Positions 17,188 to 25,332 of a stretch of 64,000 nt of DNA are shown here, piece by piece. The DNA lies in NCBI RefSeq assembly GCF_014640295.1, contig NZ_BMGR01000001.1, positions 124,001 to 188,000 of the forward strand. The letters are read 5' to 3'. The DNA is from Paenibacillus abyssi (GTDB lineage Bacteria > Bacillota > Bacilli > Paenibacillales > Paenibacillaceae). The translations under genes and the position numbers were made by a program. Every line of letters begins with the position of its first letter. The stretch's first letter is position 1. Under the pieces are notes generated by a model, which worked only from the letters and a program-made list of their open reading frames with translations, did not search any database and was not told the DNA's origin.

Positions 17188-17805
17188 ATGGTAGCGCACG
17201 AGGACGTATTTAAAGGCACGGCGATCAAACGGTCACAAACACCGGAGGAACTGACGGTCGCACTATCAGCGTTCATACCCGCAAATTTAACGGCGGCCGA
17301 CGTAATCTTCCTATGTATCGGTACGGACCGCTCAACGGGCGACGCTTTGGGACCGCTAGTTGGAACGTATTTGGCGGGCCTCGGCTATAACGTAGTCGGT
17401 ACGATTGACGATCCGACGCACGCGATGAACCTTGCGGAGAGAATGGCGGAGCTGCCCGCTGATAAAACGGTAATTGCGATCGATGCGGCACTCGGCCAAG
17501 TAACGTCGGTCGGCACGTACATGGCGATTAATGGTCCGTTGAAGCCGGGCGCGGGCGTCAATAAGGATCTACCGTATGCCGGCACGTATTCGATTAGCGG
17601 AATCGTTAACATTGGCGGCTTCATGGAATACTTCGTGCTGCAGAATACGCGGCTATCCGTCGTAATGAAGATGGCGCGCGATATCACTTCCGCACTCGTT
17701 AACGTATTTCCGATGCACGGATCAGCGCGCAAGGTACCAGAGGAGGCACCCGTTAAGAAAAAGCGCGGCCGCCCTCGTAAAGTTAAGACGGAGGTGAGCG
17801 TATGA
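17188..17805 (+). CDS. YyaC-family (DUF1256) protein with AT-hook-like tail
   Basis: 205 residues. CIGTDRSTGDALGPLVGTYL, then PLKPGAGVNKDLP and GIVNIGGFMEYFVLQNTRL match the spore-associated YyaC family, whose fold resembles germination protease and hydrogenase maturation proteases. The last 20 residues are basic and contain KKKRGRPRK, an AT-hook core (GRP), which the host family lacks as far as I recall. ATG 17188 follows AAAGGGAG. Role in the phage unknown; a link to the sporulating host is possible. Confidence 0.82.
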   Translation: MVAHEDVFKGTAIKRSQTPEELTVALSAFIPANLTAADVIFLCIGTDRSTGDALGPLVGTYLAGLGYNVVGTIDDPTHAMNLAERMAELPADKTVIAIDAALGQVTSVGTYMAINGPLKPGAGVNKDLPYAGTYSISGIVNIGGFMEYFVLQNTRLSVVMKMARDITSALVNVFPMHGSARKVPEEAPVKKKRGRPRKVKTEVSV

Positions 17806-18083
17806 CGCCGGAACAAGTCGCGCTAGAAACGTCGATGCTCGCCTGGCAACGGATAGCTGACGAGTATAAAACGGAGATCACGCGCCTCCGTACGAATATC
17901 GAAGCGCTACGGACTTACGCGGAGGATCGCGAATTGGAATACCGCGACGATCCGGTGGCGGGCGTACATTTTCGGCTTGGCATGGCGGCGGCCTACGGTG
18001 ACATCGCGCGTAAATGCGTAGTGGCGGCCGCGTGTGATAACGTTAAATTTATGCGAGGAGATGACGGGGATGGCGGAAAATAA
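17802..18083 (+). CDS. Hypothetical phage protein
   Basis: 93 residues with a coiled-coil-like centre (YKTEITRLRTNIEALRTYAEDRELEY). Overlaps the YyaC-like gene by four bases. No family recognised. Confidence 0.65.
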   Translation: MTPEQVALETSMLAWQRIADEYKTEITRLRTNIEALRTYAEDRELEYRDDPVAGVHFRLGMAAAYGDIARKCVVAAACDNVKFMRGDDGDGGK

Positions 18084-18507
18084 GCGAAACTTTGCGGCTG
18101 ATCAACGTATATGCGACGCGGCGACTCCGGGGCCTTGGACGATCGAAGGTAACAACGTGGATGGTCCGGATACTGGTTACGGCGAATTGCGTGTGGCAAC
18201 GTTAAGCGATACGGCAAGGCGTGAACAGACGGAGAACGCACGTTTTATCGCGGAAGCCCGTACCGGATGGCCGGCGGCGTTAGCGGAGATTGAACGGTTG
18301 AAGGCGGAGTTGGAGTCGTACCCCCATGCGGTGGATCACCTCATTAACGAAATGAGATCGAAACACGCCGCGGAGATTAAACGGTTGAAAGCGGAGATTG
18401 AACATCTAATGCGTAAGTCTAACGTTAATTTGGTCGGGTATAGGCCGCATACAATCGTGATTGACGAGGAGGTGACCGCTTATGAAGGCCCCGAAGGCGC
18501 GGATTAA
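18070..18507 (+). CDS. Ead/Ea22-like phage protein
   Basis: 145 residues. The pattern ICDAATPGPW...NARFIAEARTGWPAALAEIERL is typical of the Ead/Ea22-like family, early phage proteins of unknown function. A coiled coil fills the C-terminal half (AEIKRLKAEIEHL). ATG 18070 is preferred since GAGGAG is 11 bases upstream; ATG 18061 sits too close to it. It overlaps the previous gene by 14 bases. Confidence 0.65.
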   Translation: MAENKRNFAADQRICDAATPGPWTIEGNNVDGPDTGYGELRVATLSDTARREQTENARFIAEARTGWPAALAEIERLKAELESYPHAVDHLINEMRSKHAAEIKRLKAEIEHLMRKSNVNLVGYRPHTIVIDEEVTAYEGPEGAD

Positions 18508-18868
18508 CCGTAAGGACTGGCGCAATCTACCGACCGCCGAGTGGAATACGGCGACTTTTCACGCTTACTTCGCGGACATGAATCGCGAGCTCTACGGAAT
18601 GGACTACGCGCCTATGCGTAATTACTCGTTCGAACAAGGCGTACTCAAACGCGCGATCACCGAGCACGGGGCGGAATTATTACGCGCAGCCTTCGACGAA
18701 TGTTTCCGCGATTACCGGCCGACGCGCGACTATCCGATATTGACGGCGGGCTTTTGCGTAGCGTACCGGATTAACGGAATAATCCCGCGGCTCAAGCGTG
18801 AGCGTGCGGAGGCGGAAAAGGCCGGCGTGGATGATACGGACTATGACGCGTTGGAGGCGTGGCTTTAA
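18482..18868 (+). CDS. Hypothetical phage protein
   Basis: 128 residues, helix-rich with NYSFEQGVLKRAITEHGAELLRAAFDECFRDYRP. I recognise no family. GAGGAGGTG precedes ATG 18482, inside the preceding gene. Confidence 0.65.
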   Translation: MKAPKARINRKDWRNLPTAEWNTATFHAYFADMNRELYGMDYAPMRNYSFEQGVLKRAITEHGAELLRAAFDECFRDYRPTRDYPILTAGFCVAYRINGIIPRLKRERAEAEKAGVDDTDYDALEAWL

Positions 18869-18893
18869 AAATTCAAACGGGGAGAGATGCAGT

Positions 18894-19331
18894 GTGAGAA
18901 CGATTGAGTTTCGCGGAAGACATGTCGAAACGGGCGAATGGGTGTATGGAAGCCTACTGGATGGAGATATCATCGTCAGTGGGCCAGTAGATGTAGATGA
19001 AGAATATATCGGACTTAGCGAGTGGTGCTCTGTTGATCCCAAGACAATCGGTCAATACATCGGACTCCGCGACAAGAACGGGAAAGAGATTTATGAAGGG
19101 GATATCATTAAAATCACTTTCGATACGAATTTCGCAGAAAAACCATTCTACTTCGGTAAAGTTGTTTACGGCGCAGAGAGTGGATATCCAGCATTTGATT
19201 TAGATCCTTGGATTGACTGCGAAATGAACGCTTTAGGTTGGCTGAAAAGTGAGAGTGATGAATCGGTAGTCAGTTATGAGGTCATCGGAAACTTCTACGA
19301 AAATCCCGATATCTTAGCGAATCAAACGTAA
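18894..19331 (+). CDS. YopX family protein
   Basis: 145 residues. GEWVYGSLLDG, VDPKTIGQYIGLRDKNGKEIYEGDIIKI and a closing YEVIGNFYENPDIL are the YopX family pattern, widespread in Firmicutes phages, function unknown. GTG 18894 follows GGGGAGAG. The gene is more AT-rich than its neighbours, suggesting a recent arrival. Confidence 0.9.
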   Translation: MRTIEFRGRHVETGEWVYGSLLDGDIIVSGPVDVDEEYIGLSEWCSVDPKTIGQYIGLRDKNGKEIYEGDIIKITFDTNFAEKPFYFGKVVYGAESGYPAFDLDPWIDCEMNALGWLKSESDESVVSYEVIGNFYENPDILANQT

Positions 19332-19345
19332 AGGAGGCGGAGCCT

Positions 19346-19540
19346 ATGACGCGGCCGAACGATAGTCACGCGTTCGTGATGTTCGGACTATTCGCGGAAA
19401 TGGCGTTGGATGAGGCGATACGAAGGCGCGAGGAAGCGTGGCTACTAACGCAGATTGACGAAGCCTTGCGCGATCGTGACGAGTCAGCTTTCGTGAAGCT
19501 GGCGGGAAGATTGCGGGAATTACGGGATAGCAGCGTGTGA
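19346..19540 (+). CDS. IDEAL-domain small protein
   Basis: 64 residues. LLTQIDEALRDRDESAFVKL matches the IDEAL domain (IDxALxxxDxxxFxxL), a short protein-interaction module found in Firmicutes regulators. Partner unknown. AAGGAGGCGGAG precedes ATG 19346. Confidence 0.65.
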   Translation: MTRPNDSHAFVMFGLFAEMALDEAIRRREEAWLLTQIDEALRDRDESAFVKLAGRLRELRDSSV

Positions 19541-19569
19541 TTATAGCTATATAAGGAGAGTGAGCGGGA

Positions 19570-19749
19570 ATGATCGAACGTATCTTCGGATTGGGATCGG
19601 GCAGCACCGTTACGGAAGCGATGATGTGGCGCTGGGCCGAAGCACATCCGTATTTATTTACGATAATCAAAGTGAGCGATCCGTACATTATCGTAGCGGT
19701 CGCGTTTATCGGGTATACGGTCGTGAAGCGGATAACCGGGCGGAGGTAA
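19570..19749 (+). CDS. Small membrane protein
   Basis: 59 residues with one likely membrane helix (YIIVAVAFIGYTVVKRI) and a basic end. Read from ATG 19570 after AAGGAGAG. No family recognised. Confidence 0.6.
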   Translation: MIERIFGLGSGSTVTEAMMWRWAEAHPYLFTIIKVSDPYIIVAVAFIGYTVVKRITGRR

Positions 19750-19753
19750 CGGT

Positions 19754-19936
19754 ATGAACCTAACGCAAGCGATACACGATGCGGCCCGCGGCCAAATAAT
19801 CGTATCAAACGTAGGCCGCACGTACAGCGCCGCGGACTTAGCGCCGATAACGTTGCTTGGTCCGTGGGCGGTCGCGTTTCGTACCGGAGAAATGACGGAG
19901 GTCGAGCGAAAGGGTACGTGGAGCGTTATGTATTAA
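19754..19936 (+). CDS. Small hypothetical protein
   Basis: 60 residues, ATG 19754 closely following the previous stop with CGGAGG upstream. Starts MNLTQAIHDAARGQIIVSN. Function unknown. It is convergent with, and overlaps by four bases, the repressor gene. Confidence 0.6.
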   Translation: MNLTQAIHDAARGQIIVSNVGRTYSAADLAPITLLGPWAVAFRTGEMTEVERKGTWSVMY

Positions 19937-20157
19937 CGGTTGCCAGCGCTATCTTCCACGAACTCGACAACGTCTTCAATGCGACAATCGAGGAAATGAC
20001 AAACAACCGCCAGTGTATCGATGGACACCGACTTATCGTTGTATAAACGTCCAATCGTATTACGGTTCAGCCCCGTATTCTCTTCGAGATCCTGGCGGTC
20101 CAAATTGCGTTCAGCCATTCGCACACGGAACGGCCTATAACTAGGGATTAGCGACAC
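19933..20157 (-). CDS. XRE-family repressor-like regulator 1
   Basis: 74 residues with a helix-turn-helix (RQDLEENTGLNRNTIGRLYND) and the following DTLAVVCHFLDCRIEDVVEF helix pattern of Cro/CI-like proteins. GTG 20157 is chosen because AAAAGGAG lies 7 bases upstream. It faces the rightward control region, so it probably regulates lysogeny or the early promoters. A TATAAT-like -10 for it is at 20191-20196 on this strand. Confidence 0.82.
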   Translation of the reverse strand: MSLIPSYRPFRVRMAERNLDRQDLEENTGLNRNTIGRLYNDKSVSIDTLAVVCHFLDCRIEDVVEFVEDSAGNR

Positions 20158-20247
20158 GGTACGACTCCTTTTCATTTGGGGGATATCAGTATTATAGCAT
20201 CATTATTAACTAATTAAATTGTATGCATAACATGTTAAGAAAAGTGC

Positions 20248-20276
20248 TTGACATAATAGGCGGACGGGCGTAATAT
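20248..20276 (+). promoter_or_regulatory. Rightward sigma-A promoter near repressor 1
   Basis: TTGACA and TAATAT with a 17-base spacer. It is divergent from the repressor. The following 245 bases up to the SOS promoter hold no gene and may be a leader. Confidence 0.7.
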
Positions 20277-20521
20277 TGGAAATGTAAACCAACGACAAAG
20301 ACGTAAGCACTACCGATATACCTCGCCACAACCGCCCCACCTCGCATTACATACCGCAGAACAACGGTCCGGCATCCCCGCCACCCGGCGTTCAATCTAC
20401 GCAAGAAACCTCCGCTTAAAATGTTACGGAATATGTGCGTACCTCTTACGCAGATCCGCTAACAGCTACGCCGACCACTTCGGTAAGCAGCGCGAGGTTA
20501 TCTTGCGTTAATTTTTAATCG

Positions 20522-20550
20522 TAGACAAGAACACATGTTCTTAATAAAAT
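20522..20550 (+). promoter_or_regulatory. SOS-regulated promoter of the ParB-like/replication operon
   Basis: TAGACA and TAAAAT with a 17-base spacer, 25 bases before the ParB-like gene. The spacer is almost filled by the LexA box at 20527-20542. Confidence 0.72.
20527..20542. promoter_or_regulatory. LexA (DinR) operator
   Basis: AAGAACACATGTTCTT is a perfect 16-base palindrome around CA and contains GAAC-N4-GTTC, the Firmicutes LexA core. A third AAGAACA half-site follows at 20551. Its place between -35 and -10 means bound LexA would block the promoter. Confidence 0.75.
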
Positions 20551-20574
20551 AAGAACACGAAGGGAGATGGCGAA

Positions 20575-21624
20575 ATGGCAGTAGAAAATGAACCGATATT
20601 TCAGTACGTTAACCCTAACGATTTAATCGAACATCCCGAATCACATCGCATTCCGGAAATGTCTCCGGAAGAGTGGACGGACTTTAGCACGAGAGTCGAG
20701 GAGCGAGGCGAGATTACAGATCCGGTATTCGCGCTTAAGAACGGAAAAGTATTCGACGGCAGACACCGTTTACGGAAAGCGAAAGAGATCGGCATTCGGT
20801 TGATTCCAGTATTATTCTTTGACATTACCGAAGACGAGGCGCTCAGACGGATGGCGGATTCGGCGGTGTTGCGACGCCAACTAGAGCCGGGACAACGTGC
20901 GGCGATCGTACTTGAATTTACGGAATTGGTCGAGAAGGTGCGAGAGGAAGCCCGAGAACGTCAACGTAAGGCGGCAGAGGAAACGAATATGCTGTTAGGC
21001 CGAATAGATACGGTTATCCCAGATCTGGGAGAAGCGACCCCAAAGTCAACTGTAAGTCGTATACTTGCGGAGAAGGCCAGTATCGGGAAATCATCTATGG
21101 AGTATCTGATGGCTGTACAGCGTGACGAGCCGGATCTATTTGCAAAAGTAAAATCTGGTGATATGACGATAAATAAGGCGTACACAGAGACGAAGAAACG
21201 CAAGGAATCGCAGTCACCGTCAAATATTGTAAAGATGCCGAAACGCCCATCCGCAAAGAAATCGCGCCTTGACGAAATTAAACGCAACGCGGAGGCGGAC
21301 GAAAAGGTTCCGCAAGTTGGCGGACAATCTACGTTAAGTGAAGACAATCTTCTCCGCTACCGCGCGGAACGTGATTTTCGCGATTACGCCGTACGCTTCG
21401 TGGCTGATTACGATGCACTTCTCGGAGCCGACCGCGAGTCCACTGACATTTACATCACGAAGTTAAAGCGCGTTATAGAAGGCGGGCTACTGTTGATCGC
21501 GGAGTTTGATAATAACGAACACACACGGGAGCTAGCGGAACAAGTTGCGGAGGTTATACGGGAGTCGCGCACGGAGGAAGGACAACGCATCATATCCGAA
21601 ACTATGGGAGGAAACGGTAGATGA
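20575..21624 (+). CDS. ParB-like nuclease-domain protein
   Basis: 349 residues. N-terminus IFQYVNPNDLIEHPE, then GKVFDGRHRLRKAKEIG, the ParB/sulfiredoxin-type motif (GxxRxxA). The middle and end are charged and helical. Phage members act in partition-like, nuclease or regulatory roles; which applies here is unknown. First gene after the SOS promoter; overlaps the next gene by four bases. Confidence 0.82.
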   Translation: MAVENEPIFQYVNPNDLIEHPESHRIPEMSPEEWTDFSTRVEERGEITDPVFALKNGKVFDGRHRLRKAKEIGIRLIPVLFFDITEDEALRRMADSAVLRRQLEPGQRAAIVLEFTELVEKVREEARERQRKAAEETNMLLGRIDTVIPDLGEATPKSTVSRILAEKASIGKSSMEYLMAVQRDEPDLFAKVKSGDMTINKAYTETKKRKESQSPSNIVKMPKRPSAKKSRLDEIKRNAEADEKVPQVGGQSTLSEDNLLRYRAERDFRDYAVRFVADYDALLGADRESTDIYITKLKRVIEGGLLLIAEFDNNEHTRELAEQVAEVIRESRTEEGQRIISETMGGNGR

Positions 21625-22430
21625 AAAACGAAAACTTAGGCAGACGGGTATTCACGAATTACGAGCGCTTTTTAGAAAGCGGAGCGAAAAGCAGCATGGA
21701 TTTGTTTGCGGAAGAGACTGCGGCTGACCTGGTACTGCAATCACCGAACGTCACGCATCATCTTACCGATAAAGGCGTTATCGAGCGGGGACAGCATTCA
21801 TGTTTAATACCGCTATTTACGACTAATCTTTCCGCGCAAATGTACGGGGCGTCATCCGGTAAGGGTCATAAAATTACGGTTTCAAACGCACATAAACGAG
21901 CAGAGATCGTTGTGGAGTATTCAAACGCGAATCACCGCAAGATGATGGCGTCTCTCAGGGCAAGGAGGAAGACGGAGCACGACTTGTTTTACGGATTCAG
22001 GGCCGCGGCTCTTGTAGAAAGCATTCAGTGTGACTATATCGCAGGAGTCCACCTATCGAGACATGCTGAGACAGCGGCCGGAATCGCACTTATGCGCAGA
22101 TTAAGTACAGAAATCCCTGACTTCCGTAAGTTTATGCGCGCTATGGGGGTAGATCTGCGCGATGACTCAGCACTTAGGCAATTTTCGGACGAGGGAAAGA
22201 TGCGTGAATATATCCAACAGTACCACCAAGATTCGCTTTATTTCCAAAGACGCAAGGGACTCATTACGAGTAAACTCACGCTTATGGACACGTCGGATAA
22301 CGTAATAAATCTTAATCGCGCAAAAGACCCGATATTTACGGAGGGCGCGGTTGCACACGCAATTACGAAGTTAAAGTTAAGCACGTCTACTATTATGCAA
22401 AAGCTACGTGAAATCCGGTCGATCGGATAA
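21621..22430 (+). CDS. Hypothetical phage protein linked to the ParB-like gene
   Basis: 269 residues, no motif recognised; basic and mixed alpha-beta. Starts MKNENLGRRVFTNYERF. Four-base overlap with the ParB-like gene suggests the products are made in fixed ratio. Confidence 0.65.
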   Translation: MKNENLGRRVFTNYERFLESGAKSSMDLFAEETAADLVLQSPNVTHHLTDKGVIERGQHSCLIPLFTTNLSAQMYGASSGKGHKITVSNAHKRAEIVVEYSNANHRKMMASLRARRKTEHDLFYGFRAAALVESIQCDYIAGVHLSRHAETAAGIALMRRLSTEIPDFRKFMRAMGVDLRDDSALRQFSDEGKMREYIQQYHQDSLYFQRRKGLITSKLTLMDTSDNVINLNRAKDPIFTEGAVAHAITKLKLSTSTIMQKLREIRSIG

Positions 22431-22450
22431 ACACGAAAGGGGATACGAAT

Positions 22451-22651
22451 ATGAACGCTATTAATCGTAACACAAACGCATCTATAACGCAAACGCACGC
22501 ATCGCTCGCTATCGGCGCGCACCTGGCGCACATCAAACGGTCGGGCCTAGCGGATGAAATTGGCGGCTTCTACGAGTGGACCGCGTCAATCGGATACTCG
22601 CGCCAACAAGCGGACCGGCTCGTTAGGCTGGCGGAATTGGTGACGAGATGA
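22451..22651 (+). CDS. DUF3102-like small protein
   Basis: 66 residues: AIGAHLAHIKRSG...FYEWTASIGYSRQQADRLVRLAE resembles the phage DUF3102 pattern (helical, end in a GYSxxxAxRL signature). Shorter than typical. GAAAGGGG precedes the ATG at 22451. Confidence 0.55.
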   Translation: MNAINRNTNASITQTHASLAIGAHLAHIKRSGLADEIGGFYEWTASIGYSRQQADRLVRLAELVTR

Positions 22652-22791
22652 GCCGCGTAGTAGATTACGTAGAGTGCCCGCCACGATTGTTCCTGCAGCT
22701 TGCGGAGATGGCGGATAACCGCGGGAATAGGCGGCTGGCTGACGTTTGGCGTGCGAATTATAGGCGAGTTGTTAACGGAGGTGGACGGTAG
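22648..22791 (+). CDS. Small hypothetical protein (47 residues)
   Basis: Read from ATG 22648, overlapping the previous stop (ATGA), to TAG 22791 directly before the next ATG. Starts MSRVVDYVECPPRLFLQLAE. The tight overlaps on both sides support it. Confidence 0.6.
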   Translation: MSRVVDYVECPPRLFLQLAEMADNRGNRRLADVWRANYRRVVNGGGR

Positions 22792-23136
22792 ATGACACGC
22801 GATGAAGTCGTAGCAAAGTGGGAAACGTTAACGCCGCGTGAACGTGACGCGTGGGTGGCGGAGGTCGCGTTCGGTAAGACTGTCGAACGCGAACGGAGGC
22901 CGAACGGTAGCATATCCGTTTTTACTGACGTTGGTATACGCCAAGCATTGCCGTACTACACGACGGACATTTCCGCAGCGTGGGCGGTCGTCAACACGTC
23001 CGACCGCTTCGATATCGGAGGGTTTGGCGGGGACGTAACGGCATCGCTAGGCCATCCGGGCTGGTACGTTTCGGCCCCGACCGCGCCCGAAGCGATATGT
23101 CTCGCGGCATTAATAGCCCGCATAACGAAGGAGTGA
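22792..23136 (+). CDS. Phage ABA-sandwich-type protein
   Basis: 114 residues. YYTTDISAAWAVVNT and a closing APTAPEAICLAALIARI match small phage proteins of the ABA sandwich family (function unknown). Starts one base after the previous stop, with GGAGGTGG upstream. Confidence 0.6.
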   Translation: MTRDEVVAKWETLTPRERDAWVAEVAFGKTVERERRPNGSISVFTDVGIRQALPYYTTDISAAWAVVNTSDRFDIGGFGGDVTASLGHPGWYVSAPTAPEAICLAALIARITKE

Positions 23137-23142
23137 CGCAAT

Positions 23143-23910
23143 TTGAGCGATAAACACGCTAGCCGCTGCCTACTCGCCGCACGCTGTTCACTCGCGGACT
23201 CGCCCGCCTGCAACCGCCTATGCGCCGCCTATATCGCGGTACACGGACTTGCCGGCGCTTCCGGACGTGTCGGCGCGGCAAATGTTCCGGACGCTTATCG
23301 GTTACTAACGCTTGCTACGAGTCCAGCACGCGAAGGCCAACCAGACGTCTACCGATCTGCGGATAAGTACGCGGCGACATTTACGCGGCAATTTAGCGGT
23401 GACGACCTCCGGATCAAATCGTTATATCTGTACTCGCTCGCGCCCGGCACCGGTAAGACGACGACGGCCGCCGCGCTGCTGAACGAATATTTGATCGCGC
23501 ATTATATAGGTAGCGTTAAGCGCGGGCTGACGCCGCTCGAACGGCCGGCGTACTTTCTCGACGTAAACGAGTGGCAGACGGATTATAACGCGTTCAACCG
23601 GCCGCGAGTCCCCGAAGACGTAGCCGCGCCCGCCGCCGAGCGTTATTACGCAGCGCAACGTATATCAATGAATGTACCGTTCCTGGTCGCGGATGATATC
23701 GGCGTACGTGACGCATCTGAAGCATTCCGAGCCGATTTGCATACGGTGATCAATACGCGAGTGGCGTCCGAGCTGCCGACGATATATACGTCAAATATTC
23801 CGCTAAGTGAGATCGGCGCGCTATTCGACCGTCGGCTCGCGGACCGCATACGGGATCTGTGCGCGGAGATAACGTTCAAAGGTGAATCACGGAGGGGGAT
23901 GCGAACATGA
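23143..23910 (+). CDS. DnaC-like helicase loader ATPase
   Basis: 255 residues. AAA+ core: Walker A LAPGTGKTTTAAALL (near residue 103), Walker B FLVADDIG, sensor IYTSNIP and arginine-rich RRLADRIRDLC. It should load the adjacent DnaB helicase at the phage origin. The N-terminus has a cysteine cluster (CLLAARCSLADSPACNRLC) that may bind zinc. TTG start at 23143 after GAAGGAG. Four-base overlap with the helicase gene. Confidence 0.85.
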   Translation: MSDKHASRCLLAARCSLADSPACNRLCAAYIAVHGLAGASGRVGAANVPDAYRLLTLATSPAREGQPDVYRSADKYAATFTRQFSGDDLRIKSLYLYSLAPGTGKTTTAAALLNEYLIAHYIGSVKRGLTPLERPAYFLDVNEWQTDYNAFNRPRVPEDVAAPAAERYYAAQRISMNVPFLVADDIGVRDASEAFRADLHTVINTRVASELPTIYTSNIPLSEIGALFDRRLADRIRDLCAEITFKGESRRGMRT

Positions 23911-25277
23911 GCGTAGCTGAACCGCTACTATCGAAAATTATCGACGCTAACGACGTGCCTGCGCTTGACCGATTCGGTTTATTACGCGAACACTTCGCTG
24001 ACGACAAAGTGACGTGCGCCGCGTACGATTTTATCCGCAAATATAGCGCGGAGAATGGCGGGACCGCACCGTCTTACGCAACGCTAACCGTAGCCGTGCC
24101 TGACTTTACGTATGTGCCCGCCGTGACCGATTCGTACGAGTATCTGACGCGTAAAATGAAGGAATCGTACGGTAAACGGATTATTGGCGAGTTCCTTAGC
24201 GATGGCACCGGCGAGATCAAGCGCCAGTACGAATCTATCGGTAAGAGCGGCACCGTAGACGACTTCATTTCGTTATTGACGGATCGCCTATCCGAGATTA
24301 AAATAAGAACAAACGTTCGTAAATCGGTAGGTATTGACATCGCTCGCCAAGCGGACAAGTTTCTCGCGGAATATCGCGCACGCGCCGCTGGCTTATCCGG
24401 TCGAATCTGGCGGTCGAAGTTTCCGGGCGTGAACGAGGCAATTGGCGGCTACTTTTCGTCAAACATGTACGTTGTCTACGCGCGATCAGGCCGCGGCAAA
24501 TCCGTCGTAACGATGGAGGAGGCGATAGAGTTCGCGTTCCAAGGCGCGACTGTCCTCGTATGGGCGCTAGAGATGAGTTGGTTCGAATGGATGGCGCGGG
24601 CATTTTCGTCCATAAGCGGAAGAAGCGGCGTGATGACAGCGACAATCGAAGGCGTAGATTACGACGCAGGTTTTGACGCAAAGGCGCTACGAACGGCGAA
24701 ATTACCTGCAGAGTACGAGGCGGCCTTCGAGTCGTTTATCGCGGAGTTGAACGATATTCTTCCGGGCCGCATCATACTCCGCGCGACAAACGATGAGGGC
24801 TTTATCGACCGGTCGCTTACCGCACTCAAAGCGGATATCCTCGAAACGGGAGCCGACGTTGTTATCGTAGATCCGTTTTACTACTTGGATTACGAAACGA
24901 ATACGTCAAAGACAGCGGGCGGTGACGCTGCGGCCACCTCGCGAAAATTGCGGATCATGACAGGCGCGCTCGATGTTGTTACGATCGCCATTACGCAGGC
25001 TGACGAAGATGCCTCCGAAAAGGGTGACGATGGTGTGCGCGAAATGAAGCCGCCAAAACGCGCGGAGGTAAAGAAAACGAAGCAGCTCCTCGAAGATGGC
25101 GCGGCGCTTATCGGAGTCGACACGTTGGCGAACGAAGGTCGCGGCGTTATATCTATCGGAAAAGGGCGCGATGGCGGCGAGGACGCATTAGTTGAAATCG
25201 TATATCTGCCGAATTACGGAATCGTACGTGAGCCGGTAGCGGCGGACATAGCTGCGCAATTTTCAGGAAACTTTTAG
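23907..25277 (+). CDS. dnaB: Replicative DNA helicase, DnaB family
   Basis: 456 residues. RecA-like C-terminal domain with Walker A YARSGRGKSVV (near residue 192), VLVWALEMSWFEWMAR (H1a/glutamate segment) and Walker B DVVIVDPFYYLD; ITQADEDASEKG corresponds to the late helicase motifs. The N-terminal domain is short. Unwinds DNA at the phage fork, working with the loader and the primase next to it. Confidence 0.88.
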   Translation: MSVAEPLLSKIIDANDVPALDRFGLLREHFADDKVTCAAYDFIRKYSAENGGTAPSYATLTVAVPDFTYVPAVTDSYEYLTRKMKESYGKRIIGEFLSDGTGEIKRQYESIGKSGTVDDFISLLTDRLSEIKIRTNVRKSVGIDIARQADKFLAEYRARAAGLSGRIWRSKFPGVNEAIGGYFSSNMYVVYARSGRGKSVVTMEEAIEFAFQGATVLVWALEMSWFEWMARAFSSISGRSGVMTATIEGVDYDAGFDAKALRTAKLPAEYEAAFESFIAELNDILPGRIILRATNDEGFIDRSLTALKADILETGADVVIVDPFYYLDYETNTSKTAGGDAAATSRKLRIMTGALDVVTIAITQADEDASEKGDDGVREMKPPKRAEVKKTKQLLEDGAALIGVDTLANEGRGVISIGKGRDGGEDALVEIVYLPNYGIVREPVAADIAAQFSGNF

Positions 25278-25332
25278 GAAAGGCCGGGCGACAAAACAAC
25301 GCAGATCACGTAAAATAAAGAGGTGAGGACGA

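Noticed and set aside
24307-24318. A second LexA-like sequence, GAACAAACGTTC
   Set aside because: It lies inside the DnaB coding sequence with no promoter nearby; a chance match is likely.
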